NCBI GenBank assembly: GCA_023384355.1
Contig: JAHDWL010000010.1
Span: 22,775 to 86,774, forward strand
From: Anaerolineae bacterium
Lineage (GTDB): Bacteria; Chloroflexota; Anaerolineae; Promineifilales; Promineifilaceae
Direction of reading: 5' to 3'
DNA: 64,000 nucleotides
Position numbers and translations under genes: made by a program. Each line of letters starts with the position of its first letter. The first letter of the stretch is position 1. Below the pieces are notes generated by a model. It did no database searches and was not told the origin of the DNA. It saw nothing but the letters and a program-made list of their open reading frames with translations. Positions 36,250 to 43,691 of the stretch are shown here, piece after piece.

Positions 36250-36984
36250 CTATCCCAGCTCTCCCAGCGCGTGGAGCACCAGCGTCGCGCCCACGACGGC
36301 GGCCGTCTCGGTGCGCAGGGTGCGGCCGCCCAGCGTGACGGCGACGCAACCCGCCGCGATAGCCTCATCGACTTCTTCGGCGTCGTATCCCCCTTCGGGG
36401 CCAATGAACAGCGCGACCGAGGCCGCGTCGGGCCGGAGCGCGTCGGCGATGGTGCGGGTGACCGGTCCTTCCCAGGCGATGAGGGCAACATCGGCGTCAA
36501 CCGCTTCGCGCAAGGCGTCGGGAAAGGCCAGCGGCGGGGCGAGTTCCGGCAGCAGCCCGCGGCCGCATTGTTCGGCCGCTTCCTTCACGATTCGCCGCCA
36601 GCGCCCCAGCTTCTCCGGCGTCACATCCTCAAGATCGCGCACCAGCGAACGACGGGTGATGACCGGCACGAAGTGCGCCACCCCCAGCTCGGTGCCCTTC
36701 TGCAGCACCCACTCGAACTTCTCGCGCCGCAGCAGGCTCTGGAACAGGGTCAGACGCGCCCGGGGTTCGCCGGTCGCCGCCACCCATTCCCCCACCTGCC
36801 CCGTGACGCGGGCATTGGCCACCTCGTCGAGGATCACTTCAGTCTGCCGGCCGCGGCCGTCGAGGACCAGCACCCGATCGCCCCGCCGCAGCCGCAACAC
36901 GCGGCGCATCTGGTGAGCCTGGTCGCCGTCAAAGTGGACGGCGCGGTGGGTGATGCCGGCTGGTTCCACGAAGAAGCGGTGCAT
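36250..36984 (-). CDS. rsmE: 16S rRNA (uracil-1498-N3)-methyltransferase RsmE
   Basis: A 244-residue SPOUT methyltransferase. A PUA-like N-terminus (MHRFFVEPAG, HQMRRVLRLRRGDRVLVLDG) is followed by the knot motifs EWVLQKGTELGVAHFVPVITRRS, IVKEAAEQCGR, LFIGPEGGYDAEEVDEA and TLGGRTLRTETAAVVG. All are standard for RsmE, which methylates U1498 near the decoding site. It follows the second m7G1405-type gene by 38 bp, pairing two enzymes that act on helix 44 of 16S rRNA. Confidence 0.95.
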   Translation of the reverse strand: MHRFFVEPAGITHRAVHFDGDQAHQMRRVLRLRRGDRVLVLDGRGRQTEVILDEVANARVTGQVGEWVAATGEPRARLTLFQSLLRREKFEWVLQKGTELGVAHFVPVITRRSLVRDLEDVTPEKLGRWRRIVKEAAEQCGRGLLPELAPPLAFPDALREAVDADVALIAWEGPVTRTIADALRPDAASVALFIGPEGGYDAEEVDEAIAAGCVAVTLGGRTLRTETAAVVGATLVLHALGELG

Positions 36985-37022
36985 GATCTGGAGTCGGCGG
37001 GTCGGGTAACACGTGAACGGGC

Positions 37023-37850
37023 TTATGCGCGGTCGGCCACGGTCTTGTCCGCGCAGAACACAAGCTCGGTCTCGAACAGCAGCTCCGTGACCGCCCAGCC
37101 GGTGCCGTCGATGAGCTGGTGGAAGAAGTCGCGGTAGCGGTTGGTCAGGTTGCGGCCGCCGTGGGTGCTGATGGTCGGGAAGGAGACGACCAGCCAGCGC
37201 GTGTCGATGGCTTCCAGCAGGGCGCGGCCTCGGCCGGGATAGTTGCGTTCAAACCGGGGCATCTCCTTGAGGAAGAGGGCCACGTCCCCGTTCTCCACCG
37301 GCGCGTGGACGGCCACGTCCCTGACGTAGGCCAGCGGCGGCAACCCTTGCAGGCCAAAGTAGTGATTCAGGAAGTCGACGCGCGGCTCGTGGATGTCATA
37401 GGCGATGAAGTCGGTGCCGGGGGCGGGCAGGCCCATCCACGGGAAGGCCAGCGGATTGAGGCCGCAGGCGATGTCGAGCAGGCGGCGTGGTGGCCCGGTG
37501 ACGGCGAAGATCTCCTCGTAGAAGGAATCGAGGATGGGCAGACGCTCGCGCGTCGAAAGATGGGCGTGCATCAGGTCGCGGCAGGCGGCGCGGACGATCT
37601 TCCCGTCGCCGCTCGCGAAGGAGTCGGTCAGCAACCGGCGAGCCTCGGCGTAATCGGGGTCGCCAAGGTAGGGGGCCATGATGCTGTGCAGCCGCTTGCG
37701 CACCGCCTTCTCGGCCGGTTTGGGCTTCTTGTGCTCGATGACGGCCTCGACGGCCAGTTGGCGAATCGTCTCCTCGCTGGTGTCGCGATATTTTCGGGAC
37801 TGTTTGATTGCGGTGATGACTGTATCGACCGCGGTTTCGTCAATGGTCAT
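37023..37850 (-). CDS. Second, divergent 16S rRNA m7G1405 methyltransferase homologue (Rmt/Arm family)
   Basis: A 275-residue SAM enzyme. N-terminal SRKYRDTSEETIRQLA, HLSTRERLPILDSFYEEIF (~97), RRLLDIACGLNPLAFPW (~120), LALFLKEMPRFE-like ALFLKEMPRF, and WLVVSFPTISTHGGR (~225) define the family. The family loop SLGGRxKGM is replaced here by STHGGRNLTN, so the active-site lid differs from the copy at 24204. It is the first gene of the operon to 30740. A housekeeping or altered-target role is plausible; resistance is unproven. Confidence 0.8.
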   Translation of the reverse strand: MTIDETAVDTVITAIKQSRKYRDTSEETIRQLAVEAVIEHKKPKPAEKAVRKRLHSIMAPYLGDPDYAEARRLLTDSFASGDGKIVRAACRDLMHAHLSTRERLPILDSFYEEIFAVTGPPRRLLDIACGLNPLAFPWMGLPAPGTDFIAYDIHEPRVDFLNHYFGLQGLPPLAYVRDVAVHAPVENGDVALFLKEMPRFERNYPGRGRALLEAIDTRWLVVSFPTISTHGGRNLTNRYRDFFHQLIDGTGWAVTELLFETELVFCADKTVADRA

Positions 37851-38013
37851 AAGGCTTGCCTCACATGGTTACCCCTATTGTAGCCGGATCGGGGCCGGAC
37901 ATGAAATAGAACCCGCCTGACCGATCTTTTTACCTCCCCAAATCGATAATCCCTTCTCGTCCCGCTTCCCCCTATTGTCCACCATGCGCCGGATCGTGTA
38001 GAATATCGACATA

Positions 38014-38841
38014 ATGCGAACGGCCTATGAGGACAGCGAACAACCGGACAGACCTTTCCGGCGATTCCTTCGTCGTAATCTGTCCCTGATCGCGTTTTTC
38101 GGTGTGTCGGTGGTGGCGATGATCGGGGTGTATCTCTATTTCAGCCCGGCCAGCGGCATCGCCGAGGTGGTGGCCGCCGGCAGCACGACCGGGGCGCTGT
38201 CTGCCCCGTTCGACAAGCGCGTACCGCCCAAGCCCGTCCTGCAGCGGCTGGCGCAAAGCCCCGGCCCCGTCCGCATCGGCATCATCTCCGGCCACAAGGG
38301 CAACGACTCCGGCTCGGTGTGCGCCGACGGACTGACCGAGGCCGAAGTCAACGAGAATATCGCCGTGCGCGTCGTCGCCGCCCTGCAGGCCCGCGGCATC
38401 GCCACCGACCTCCTGACCGAATTCGACCCGCGCCTCGACGGATACGTGGGCACGGCCCTCGTCTCCATCCATGCCGACTCGTGCGACTACATCAATGACC
38501 AGGCCACCGGTTTCAAGATCGCCGGCTCGGGCATCACCGACTCCTCCGCCCTGTCCATCTGCGTCGAGGAGGCGTATCGCCAGGCGACCCAGATGAGCTA
38601 TCACGCGAATACCATCACCCCGGACATGACCGACTACCAGGCGTTTCGCCGCATCTCGCCCGGCGTGCCGGCCATCATCATTGAGATCGGTTTCCTGAAC
38701 CTCGACCGTCCCATGCTGACGGAACAACCCGACCGCGTGGCCGGGGGCATTACCGACGGCGTGTGGTGCTATCTCGACCAGATCCGTGGCGGCGTATCCT
38801 ACGCGCCGCCGGCCGCCGCCCCTCCGGGAGACGGCGGCTAG
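38014..38841 (+). CDS. Membrane-anchored N-acetylmuramoyl-L-alanine amidase (Amidase_3)
   Basis: A 275-residue protein. A membrane anchor at ~28-46 (LSLIAFFGVSVVAMIGVYLYF) precedes an amidase_3 fold. Zinc and catalytic motifs: IGIISGHKGNDSG (His), GLTEAEVNENIAVRV (Glu), LVSIHADSCDY (His) and PAIIIEIGFLNLDRP (catalytic Glu). It cleaves the peptide stem from muramic acid in peptidoglycan. It is followed after 39 bp by a wall cross-linking enzyme, so the pair probably remodels the cell wall together. Confidence 0.88.
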   Translation: MRTAYEDSEQPDRPFRRFLRRNLSLIAFFGVSVVAMIGVYLYFSPASGIAEVVAAGSTTGALSAPFDKRVPPKPVLQRLAQSPGPVRIGIISGHKGNDSGSVCADGLTEAEVNENIAVRVVAALQARGIATDLLTEFDPRLDGYVGTALVSIHADSCDYINDQATGFKIAGSGITDSSALSICVEEAYRQATQMSYHANTITPDMTDYQAFRRISPGVPAIIIEIGFLNLDRPMLTEQPDRVAGGITDGVWCYLDQIRGGVSYAPPAAAPPGDGG

Positions 38842-38880
38842 TCAGAACGGCGCTAACAGGCACCGCCAGGCTTGTGACGC

Positions 38881-39948
38881 ATGACGAACCAATCACCCCC
38901 ACCCGACAAGCTGATTAACGACGCGCGACGCGCCATCGAGGCCGGCCGCGCGGACGAAGCCCGGCCGTTGTTGCGCCAGGCCGCCCACCTCGCCCCCGGC
39001 GACCCGCGGCCGTGGCTGTTGCTGGCCGGGGTGGCCGACACCGCCCGCGAGCGCCGCGCGTTTCTGGACCAGGCCCACCGCCTCGACCCGAATATTCGCC
39101 CGGCCCCGGCGGCCGCGCCGCCACCCACCCAACGCCGGCGCGCGGCGCTCAAATCCCGACCGGGCGTCTGGCTGGCTGTGCTGGTCGTGCTGCTGATGGT
39201 TGCCGGCGCGGCGTTCACCATCCACCCCGGCGGCCGGACGCTGCTGGGCGATGTGGTCGGGCGCGTGTCGGCGCTGGCAGGGATGACGCAGGCGATGCCC
39301 ACCCCGGCAGTGGTGGCCGAGACGGTCGCGCCGCTGCTCATCCCGCCGACGAGCGCGCCGGTCGAGACGGCGCTGCCGTCCCCCACCAACCCGCCCGTCT
39401 TCCCGACGAAGGGGGTTTTGCCGGGCGGCGGCCCGCTGCCCACCTGGACGCCAACCTCGCAGCCGACGCCCACGCTGGCCCCGACGATGACCCCCAGCCC
39501 CACGCCGGAGCCGTCGGCCACGCCGGAGCCGATCCCGCTCTCTTCGGGCGGGACGATCGTCCGACCGGTGGGCGTGGCTGCCGGCGAGCGCTGGATCCAC
39601 GTCAACCTGAGCACGCAAACGCTGGTCGCCTTCGAGGGCGACACGCCGGTGTTCGAGACACTCGTCTCCAGCGGCCTGCCGCAATGGCCGACGGTGACCG
39701 GCCTTTATCGCACGTACATGAAATATGAATCCCAGACGATGAACGGCTATCTGCTGGGGTACGATTATTACCTGCCCGATGTGCCCTACGTGATGTACTT
39801 TTACGAGGATTACGCCATCCACGGCACCTACTGGCACAACAGCTTCGGCACGCCGATGAGCCACGGCTGCGTCAACGTCAGCACGCCGGACGCGGGCTGG
39901 CTGTTCAACTGGGCGCCCGTCGGGACGGCGGTTGAGGTGACTTACTGA
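38881..39948 (+). CDS. L,D-transpeptidase (YkuD) with N-terminal TPR-like segment and membrane anchor
   Basis: A 355-residue protein. Residues 5-70 form a short TPR-like helical region predicted cytoplasmic. A membrane helix lies at ~95-115 and a long Pro/Thr-rich linker at ~140-225. The YkuD domain (~235-355) has the active-site pattern His314 ... S327-H-G-Cys330 (SHGCVNVS). Such enzymes make 3-3 peptidoglycan cross-links or attach proteins to the wall. The cytoplasmic TPR joined to an extracytoplasmic catalytic domain may connect to an intracellular partner. Confidence 0.88.
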   Translation: MTNQSPPPDKLINDARRAIEAGRADEARPLLRQAAHLAPGDPRPWLLLAGVADTARERRAFLDQAHRLDPNIRPAPAAAPPPTQRRRAALKSRPGVWLAVLVVLLMVAGAAFTIHPGGRTLLGDVVGRVSALAGMTQAMPTPAVVAETVAPLLIPPTSAPVETALPSPTNPPVFPTKGVLPGGGPLPTWTPTSQPTPTLAPTMTPSPTPEPSATPEPIPLSSGGTIVRPVGVAAGERWIHVNLSTQTLVAFEGDTPVFETLVSSGLPQWPTVTGLYRTYMKYESQTMNGYLLGYDYYLPDVPYVMYFYEDYAIHGTYWHNSFGTPMSHGCVNVSTPDAGWLFNWAPVGTAVEVTY

Positions 39949-39982
39949 TAGTCATTCCCGGGCAGACACGTAACCGTCGCAG

Positions 39983-40076
39983 GGGTCGACCTGTGTGTCG
40001 ACCCTTCCCCAAGAGGGCAGACACGCAGGTCTGCCCCTACCCCATTCGTCATTCGTCGTTCGTCATTCGTCATTAA
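39983..40076. repeat. Two hairpins plus an ATTCGTC-type tandem repeat between convergent genes
   Basis: Hairpin GGGTCGAC/GTCGACCC (39983-40004) and hairpin GGGCAGAC/GTCTGCCC (40015-40036), each with 8-bp arms and a 6-nt loop. They are followed at 40044-40075 by a run built of ATTCGTC/GTTCGTC units. The run forms the end of thiD and supplies its stop codon. It may also act as a bidirectional transcription end. Confidence 0.75.
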
Positions 40077-40875
40077 AATGCCCCAACGGCCCGTGGCCTG
40101 CGCCCAGCCGCCAGGCCGCCCCGCGCCGGATGGCGTCGTGGGTGAAGACCTGCGCCCGGCGAACGGCGTCGAGCCAATCATGCCCCTGAGCGACAAATGC
40201 ACAGACGGCGGCCGACAACGTGTCGCCGCTGCCGTGGGTGTTGATCGTGTCGATGCGCGGCTGGGGCAGTTCCACCCATTCGCGGCCGTCCCGGTAGATG
40301 TCGATGATCTGATCGTCGCGCGATATACCCTTGACCAAGACTCGTGACGCGCCGGACAAGCTGCCCGGACTCGTCATCCGTCGTTCGTCATTCGTTGTTT
40401 CCAACAATACCGCCTCGGCCGCGTTCGGCGTCACCAGGTCGGCAATCGGGAACAGCAACCCGCGATAGGCGGCGGCTACTTCCGGCCCGAACATGGCCTC
40501 GCCGCGATGGTTGACCAGGACCGGGTCGATGACGAGGCCGGGGCGCGGCGTCAGTCGCTCGCGCCAATAGGCCAACCGCCCGGCCACGGCCTCGATGATG
40601 TCCACCCGCCCCAGGAAGCCGGTCTTGATCGCCGCCGCGCCGTAGTCCGACAAGGCGGCGTCGATCTGCGCGGCAACCATCTCCGGCGGCAGGAAGTGGA
40701 CGGCGGCCACGCGCGCGCTGTTCTGGGCAGTGACGGCGGTGACGGCGCTCATGCCGTAGACGCGGGAGCCGAAGGTGGCCCACGTCTTCAGGTCGGCCTG
40801 CAAGCCGGCAGCGCCGCCGGAGTCGGAGCCGGCGATGGTTAGGAGGGGGAGGGGGGTGGGTATTCTAGGGAGCAA
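40063..40875 (-). CDS. thiD: Hydroxymethylpyrimidine/phosphomethylpyrimidine kinase
   Basis: A 270-residue protein. LTIAGSDSGGAAGLQADLKTW (12-32), VTAQNSARV, DPVLVNHRGEAMF, DLVTPNAAEAVLL and the ATP-site THGSGDTLSAAVCAF are ThiD motifs. It phosphorylates HMP and HMP-P in thiamine synthesis. Two oddities: the only available start is a TTG inside the last codons of the PIN gene; and residues TTNDERRMTS sit where a variable surface loop occurs, encoded by a copy of the same repeat that lies at the 3' end (40371-40395). The C-terminus FNDE and the stop come from that repeat. Confidence 0.9.
   Translation of the reverse strand: MLPRIPTPLPLLTIAGSDSGGAAGLQADLKTWATFGSRVYGMSAVTAVTAQNSARVAAVHFLPPEMVAAQIDAALSDYGAAAIKTGFLGRVDIIEAVAGRLAYWRERLTPRPGLVIDPVLVNHRGEAMFGPEVAAAYRGLLFPIADLVTPNAAEAVLLETTNDERRMTSPGSLSGASRVLVKGISRDDQIIDIYRDGREWVELPQPRIDTINTHGSGDTLSAAVCAFVAQGHDWLDAVRRAQVFTHDAIRRGAAWRLGAGHGPLGHFNDE
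40371..40395. repeat. In-frame copy of the ATTCGTC repeat within thiD
   Basis: On the minus strand it reads AATGACGAACGACGGATGAC, differing by one base from the 3' intergenic run at 40044-40075. It encodes NDERRMT inside ThiD. Confidence 0.75.
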
Positions 40876-41368
40876 TATCTTGCCATTTGCGGCCGCGGGC
40901 CGCCTCCAATTGTTCAGTTGACCAGTCCATTACCTCGCGCAAAAAGGTACCTCTCAGATAAATCTGCAAATGCCGCCGTAATTCGGCCGTTGATTCGTCC
41001 CGTACAGTCAGGTCTTTGTCTTCACTGACCAGACAATCGACACCTGCCTTAATTGCCGTCAGGACGACCGGTACATCGGTAATGTCGCGCACCAGATGGG
41101 AATTGGTTGCTACTTCCTCCGGTGTTGGAGTATTTACTATTTCAAAATCGCACTGAGCAATGAACGTCTCGAATCGTTCTATATGTTGTGGAAACCGTTT
41201 GACAAGGATACGTCGTGCTTCTTCCAGGACGTAGGAATTGATGACAAGCTGATAATCGCCCTTTAGAGCGTGTTGAAGAACTTCATAGGGCCACCGGGGC
41301 CAAACACTGCCAGCGATCAGAATGTTGGCATCCACAAAGACGCGCAACTCAGTCTGATCGCCGGCCAT
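40865..41368 (-). CDS. PIN-domain toxin (putative ribonuclease) of a type II toxin-antitoxin pair
   Basis: A 167-residue protein. I start it at ATG 41368, with GAGGAG 5-6 nt upstream; the gene then overlaps the antitoxin by 20 bp. PIN acidic residues: Asp in LRVFVDANILIAG (~13), Glu in YVLEEARRIL, and Asp in VRDITDVPVVLTAIKAGVDCLVSEDKDL. PIN toxins are Mg2+-dependent RNases. The 3' end overlaps the TTG start of thiD by 11 bp, which is unusual for a TA module. Confidence 0.85.
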   Translation of the reverse strand: MAGDQTELRVFVDANILIAGSVWPRWPYEVLQHALKGDYQLVINSYVLEEARRILVKRFPQHIERFETFIAQCDFEIVNTPTPEEVATNSHLVRDITDVPVVLTAIKAGVDCLVSEDKDLTVRDESTAELRRHLQIYLRGTFLREVMDWSTEQLEAARGRKWQDIAP

Positions 41369-41657
41369 ACGTCTCCTCGAACACCTGATGCTTGATCTCG
41401 TCAAGTTCGGCCATCAGCTGTTCTTCGGTGAGACCCTGACGCTCGGCATCCCGACTTAAGGCAACAACCAGATCGCGATGGCCGGCCAAAGCCCGTTCGC
41501 GCATCAGGGCCTCATACTCCTGATAAGAAAGAATAACGGCTATCGGATAGCCGGCGCGTTCGATCACGAGATGTTCCCCACCGAGAGCCACACGCTTTAG
41601 CACGCTACCTGATGCACGCTGGAGGTCACTGGCAGTAATGGTTGATTGGTTAAGCAT
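41349..41657 (-). CDS. Phd/YefM family antitoxin
   Basis: A 102-residue protein. The N-terminal ITASDLQRASGSVLKRVALGGEHLVIERAGYPIAVILSYQEYEAL is the Phd/YefM DNA-binding fold. The charged helical C-terminus (LTEEQLMAELDEIKHQVFEE) would thread onto the toxin. It precedes and overlaps the PIN gene, the usual antitoxin-first order. The promoter has repeated TATGTAATA elements suited to autoregulation. Confidence 0.88.
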   Translation of the reverse strand: MLNQSTITASDLQRASGSVLKRVALGGEHLVIERAGYPIAVILSYQEYEALMRERALAGHRDLVVALSRDAERQGLTEEQLMAELDEIKHQVFEETYGRRSD

Positions 41658-41683
41658 TCAAAACTCTTGAGGACCTTGGGAGA

Positions 41684-41741
41684 TATGTAATATTATCCAA
41701 TGGTATGTAATAGTATATAGTAATACACAACAGATTGACAA
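41684..41741 (-). promoter_or_regulatory. Promoter and operator-like repeats of the PIN/Phd module
   Basis: On the minus strand, TTGTCA (41736-41741), an 18-bp spacer and TATACT (41712-41717). TATGTAATA[T/G]TAT occurs at 41684-41696 and 41704-41716, exactly 20 bp apart, covering the -10 and early transcribed region; a third imperfect copy follows at 41716-41725. Confidence 0.6.
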
Positions 41742-41772
41742 ACAACCCTTGATGATGATTTGCCTTAACCCG

Positions 41773-41807
41773 GCCGCCGGAGTCGGAGCCGACGATTGTT
41801 ATGGAGG
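41773..41807 (-). pseudogene. Remnant of the thiD 5' end (codes ITIVGSDSGG)
   Basis: On the minus strand this codes SITIVGSDSGG, the ThiD N-terminal motif, without a surrounding gene. Its plus-strand bases match 40813-40846 inside the present thiD for the first 19 bases and most of the next 15. The two copies are exactly 960 bp apart and bracket the PIN/Phd module. Confidence 0.65.
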
Positions 41808-42037
41808 TTAGCGAGGAATGGCAGACCGGCCGAGTCTTCCTCCGGCCAAACGAGGATTGACCGCTGACAACACGTTGATGACCGAGGTTACAGGTTTTTA
41901 CAGAAAGTTTGTTGCTTTATCTTCTCCTGTCGGCCGTGTAACTGTCTCCCTCCTTGATTTTTATCAGATAGTCACACCCGGTGTGGGGCTGTTTATTGGG
42001 GGGACAGATCGCTATACCCCAGAAACCCCATTTCCCG

Positions 42038-42084
42038 GACCTGACAGGATTCGAGCGGTCTCCTGACCGCCAACCTGTCAGGTC
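42038..42084. repeat. Nested palindromic element
   Basis: Outer arms GACCTGACAGG/CCTGTCAGGTC (11 bp, perfect; 42038-42048 and 42074-42084) enclose an inner hairpin GCGGTC-TCCT-GACCGC (42055-42070). It lies in the ~550-bp gene-free stretch 41658-42211, which otherwise holds the TA promoter and the thiD remnant. Confidence 0.8.
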
Positions 42085-42211
42085 TGATTCCCAACCAACC
42101 TGGTCAAACCATACGCTGGTCAGTAAAGCGCCGGAGTGGTAATCTGTATCCATACAGGTGGGTTTCCACCCAATTTGCCTCTATGGGTTTGCCTGACATT
42201 TGGAGGAAGAC

Positions 42212-43612
42212 TTGAACAGTCGCCGGAAGATTGGGTTCTTTATCATATCTGCCCTTATCCTGTTCTCAACCGGTTGTGGCGGGTCGGGAGTGGACACTGC
42301 CGCCACCGATATCGCTGCTGTTGCCCAAACTGTGGCCGTTCCGACGACCACCGCAACCGCCGAACCGACCCCGACGCCGACATCGACACCCATCCCGACC
42401 GACACCCTCACGCCGACCATAACACCGACAGCAACAAATACCGCGACCCCTACCCCGACACCGACGCCGGTGGGGGGTGGAAACGGTATGATCACCTTCC
42501 TCACCAATCCCGGCTGGGAGAAGGAGCCGAATGATCTCAACGGTATCTGGAGCGTTCGCTCGGACGGGTCTGAGATAACCCAGGTGCTCTCTCGCGCTGA
42601 AGCAGAGGAGTTATTGGGTGATGCCTATAACCCCAGGGGATTTGGGTATTTTGAAAACAACGGCCGGCGTTATCTGTATACCGGCAGCGCGCTGCACGTC
42701 GTGGACGAGGATTGGCAAATCGTCCGCAGCATTGATACCCAGGATATGATGTATTCTGTAGATTTCTCCCCGGATGGCAGCCAGATTCTATTTGTAGCGC
42801 CGGGCGGTCAATTGCACTTCATCCCTGTTGAGGAAGGTGAGACGGTGGTGCTGCCGGTCGGCGCGGATGTTTTTCCAAAATACATCCGTTTCTCGGCCGA
42901 CGGGAGCAGCGTGTACTATACGCGCGGCCAAGGAAGGGAAGAGTGGATCATGAACGTGGACGGCAGCGATCGTCGGTTACTCACACTTGAAGCATTAAAC
43001 GCCTATTCCCCGCATGCCGGCAAGCCGCTGGGTATCGGCATAATAAGTGTTCGACGGTCGCCCCATATGGACGCTTTCGCTGTCTCGCCTGATCGCAGCA
43101 TGGCGGCCTTCACCTGGGGGGACTTGTTGTTTGTTGCTGATGGCGATGACCCGGAGCTAATAGCTCCTCGATTGGTCGGTCGCCTGCCGCAACGAAGTGA
43201 TGCCGAGTTGGCTGAATCAGCCATGTGGTACTACTATGCTGAAACAATCCATTGGTCACCGGACATGCAACATGTAGGAGTAACGATTAGGGATTGCATA
43301 CAGGAAGCGACGGGAGAACAATTAGAGGTTTGCGGTGTGTCTATCGCTGTTGTGCGAGTCGCGGATGGTGTACTCGTTTCGCAGCTGCCCGTCGATGAAG
43401 GTTATCACAACTTTTGCGGCTTCTCGCCTGATAGCTCGCGCCTGGCGGTCGTGATCGATGATTATAAGCCGGGCAGCGCCGAGGAAGGGATCTACCTGGT
43501 CGATTTCACGACTGACACCTGGACGAGGGTTGTCGACCTGACGGAGATTCTCCCGTCGGAGGAGCAATCGATCGATTGTTACGGGTTTTATTGGGGAGAG
43601 GCAGATAAGTAA
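42212..43612 (+). CDS. Lipoprotein with TolB-like (PD40/WD40-type) beta-propeller
   Basis: I start at TTG 42212 because GGAGG lies 5 nt upstream and the result is a perfect lipoprotein signal (IGFFIISALILFSTGCGG, Cys22). A 466-residue protein: a TPTPTS-type linker (~35-85), then a propeller with repeated DG/DFSPDGSQILFV, IRFSADGSSVYY, AVSPDRSMAAF, IHWSPDMQHVGV and GFSPDSSRLAVV blades. Propellers of this kind bind proteins or act as sensors; no enzyme motif was seen. Monocistronic, with a strong hairpin after it. Confidence 0.8.
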   Translation: MNSRRKIGFFIISALILFSTGCGGSGVDTAATDIAAVAQTVAVPTTTATAEPTPTPTSTPIPTDTLTPTITPTATNTATPTPTPTPVGGGNGMITFLTNPGWEKEPNDLNGIWSVRSDGSEITQVLSRAEAEELLGDAYNPRGFGYFENNGRRYLYTGSALHVVDEDWQIVRSIDTQDMMYSVDFSPDGSQILFVAPGGQLHFIPVEEGETVVLPVGADVFPKYIRFSADGSSVYYTRGQGREEWIMNVDGSDRRLLTLEALNAYSPHAGKPLGIGIISVRRSPHMDAFAVSPDRSMAAFTWGDLLFVADGDDPELIAPRLVGRLPQRSDAELAESAMWYYYAETIHWSPDMQHVGVTIRDCIQEATGEQLEVCGVSIAVVRVADGVLVSQLPVDEGYHNFCGFSPDSSRLAVVIDDYKPGSAEEGIYLVDFTTDTWTRVVDLTEILPSEEQSIDCYGFYWGEADK

Positions 43613-43617
43613 AAACA

Positions 43618-43660
43618 GGAAAGACCTCTGAGGTTTTCCGCAAACCCCAGAGGTCTTTCC
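43618..43660. terminator. Long hairpin between convergent genes (bidirectional terminator or repeat)
   Basis: A perfect 13-bp stem GGAAAGACCTCTG/CAGAGGTCTTTCC around a 17-nt loop, preceded by AAAAA and followed by CTTTCC. It separates the lipoprotein from icd, which is transcribed towards it. Confidence 0.65.
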
Positions 43661-43691
43661 CTTTCCCTCGCTGCCGGTTGAGAAACCGGTG

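Noticed and set aside
41818..42066. An 82-codon frame in the gap after the TA module
   Set aside because: It overlaps the thiD remnant side and the nested palindrome, shows no family pattern, and has no good ribosome site (GGAGG is ~12 nt away but the protein has no conserved features).
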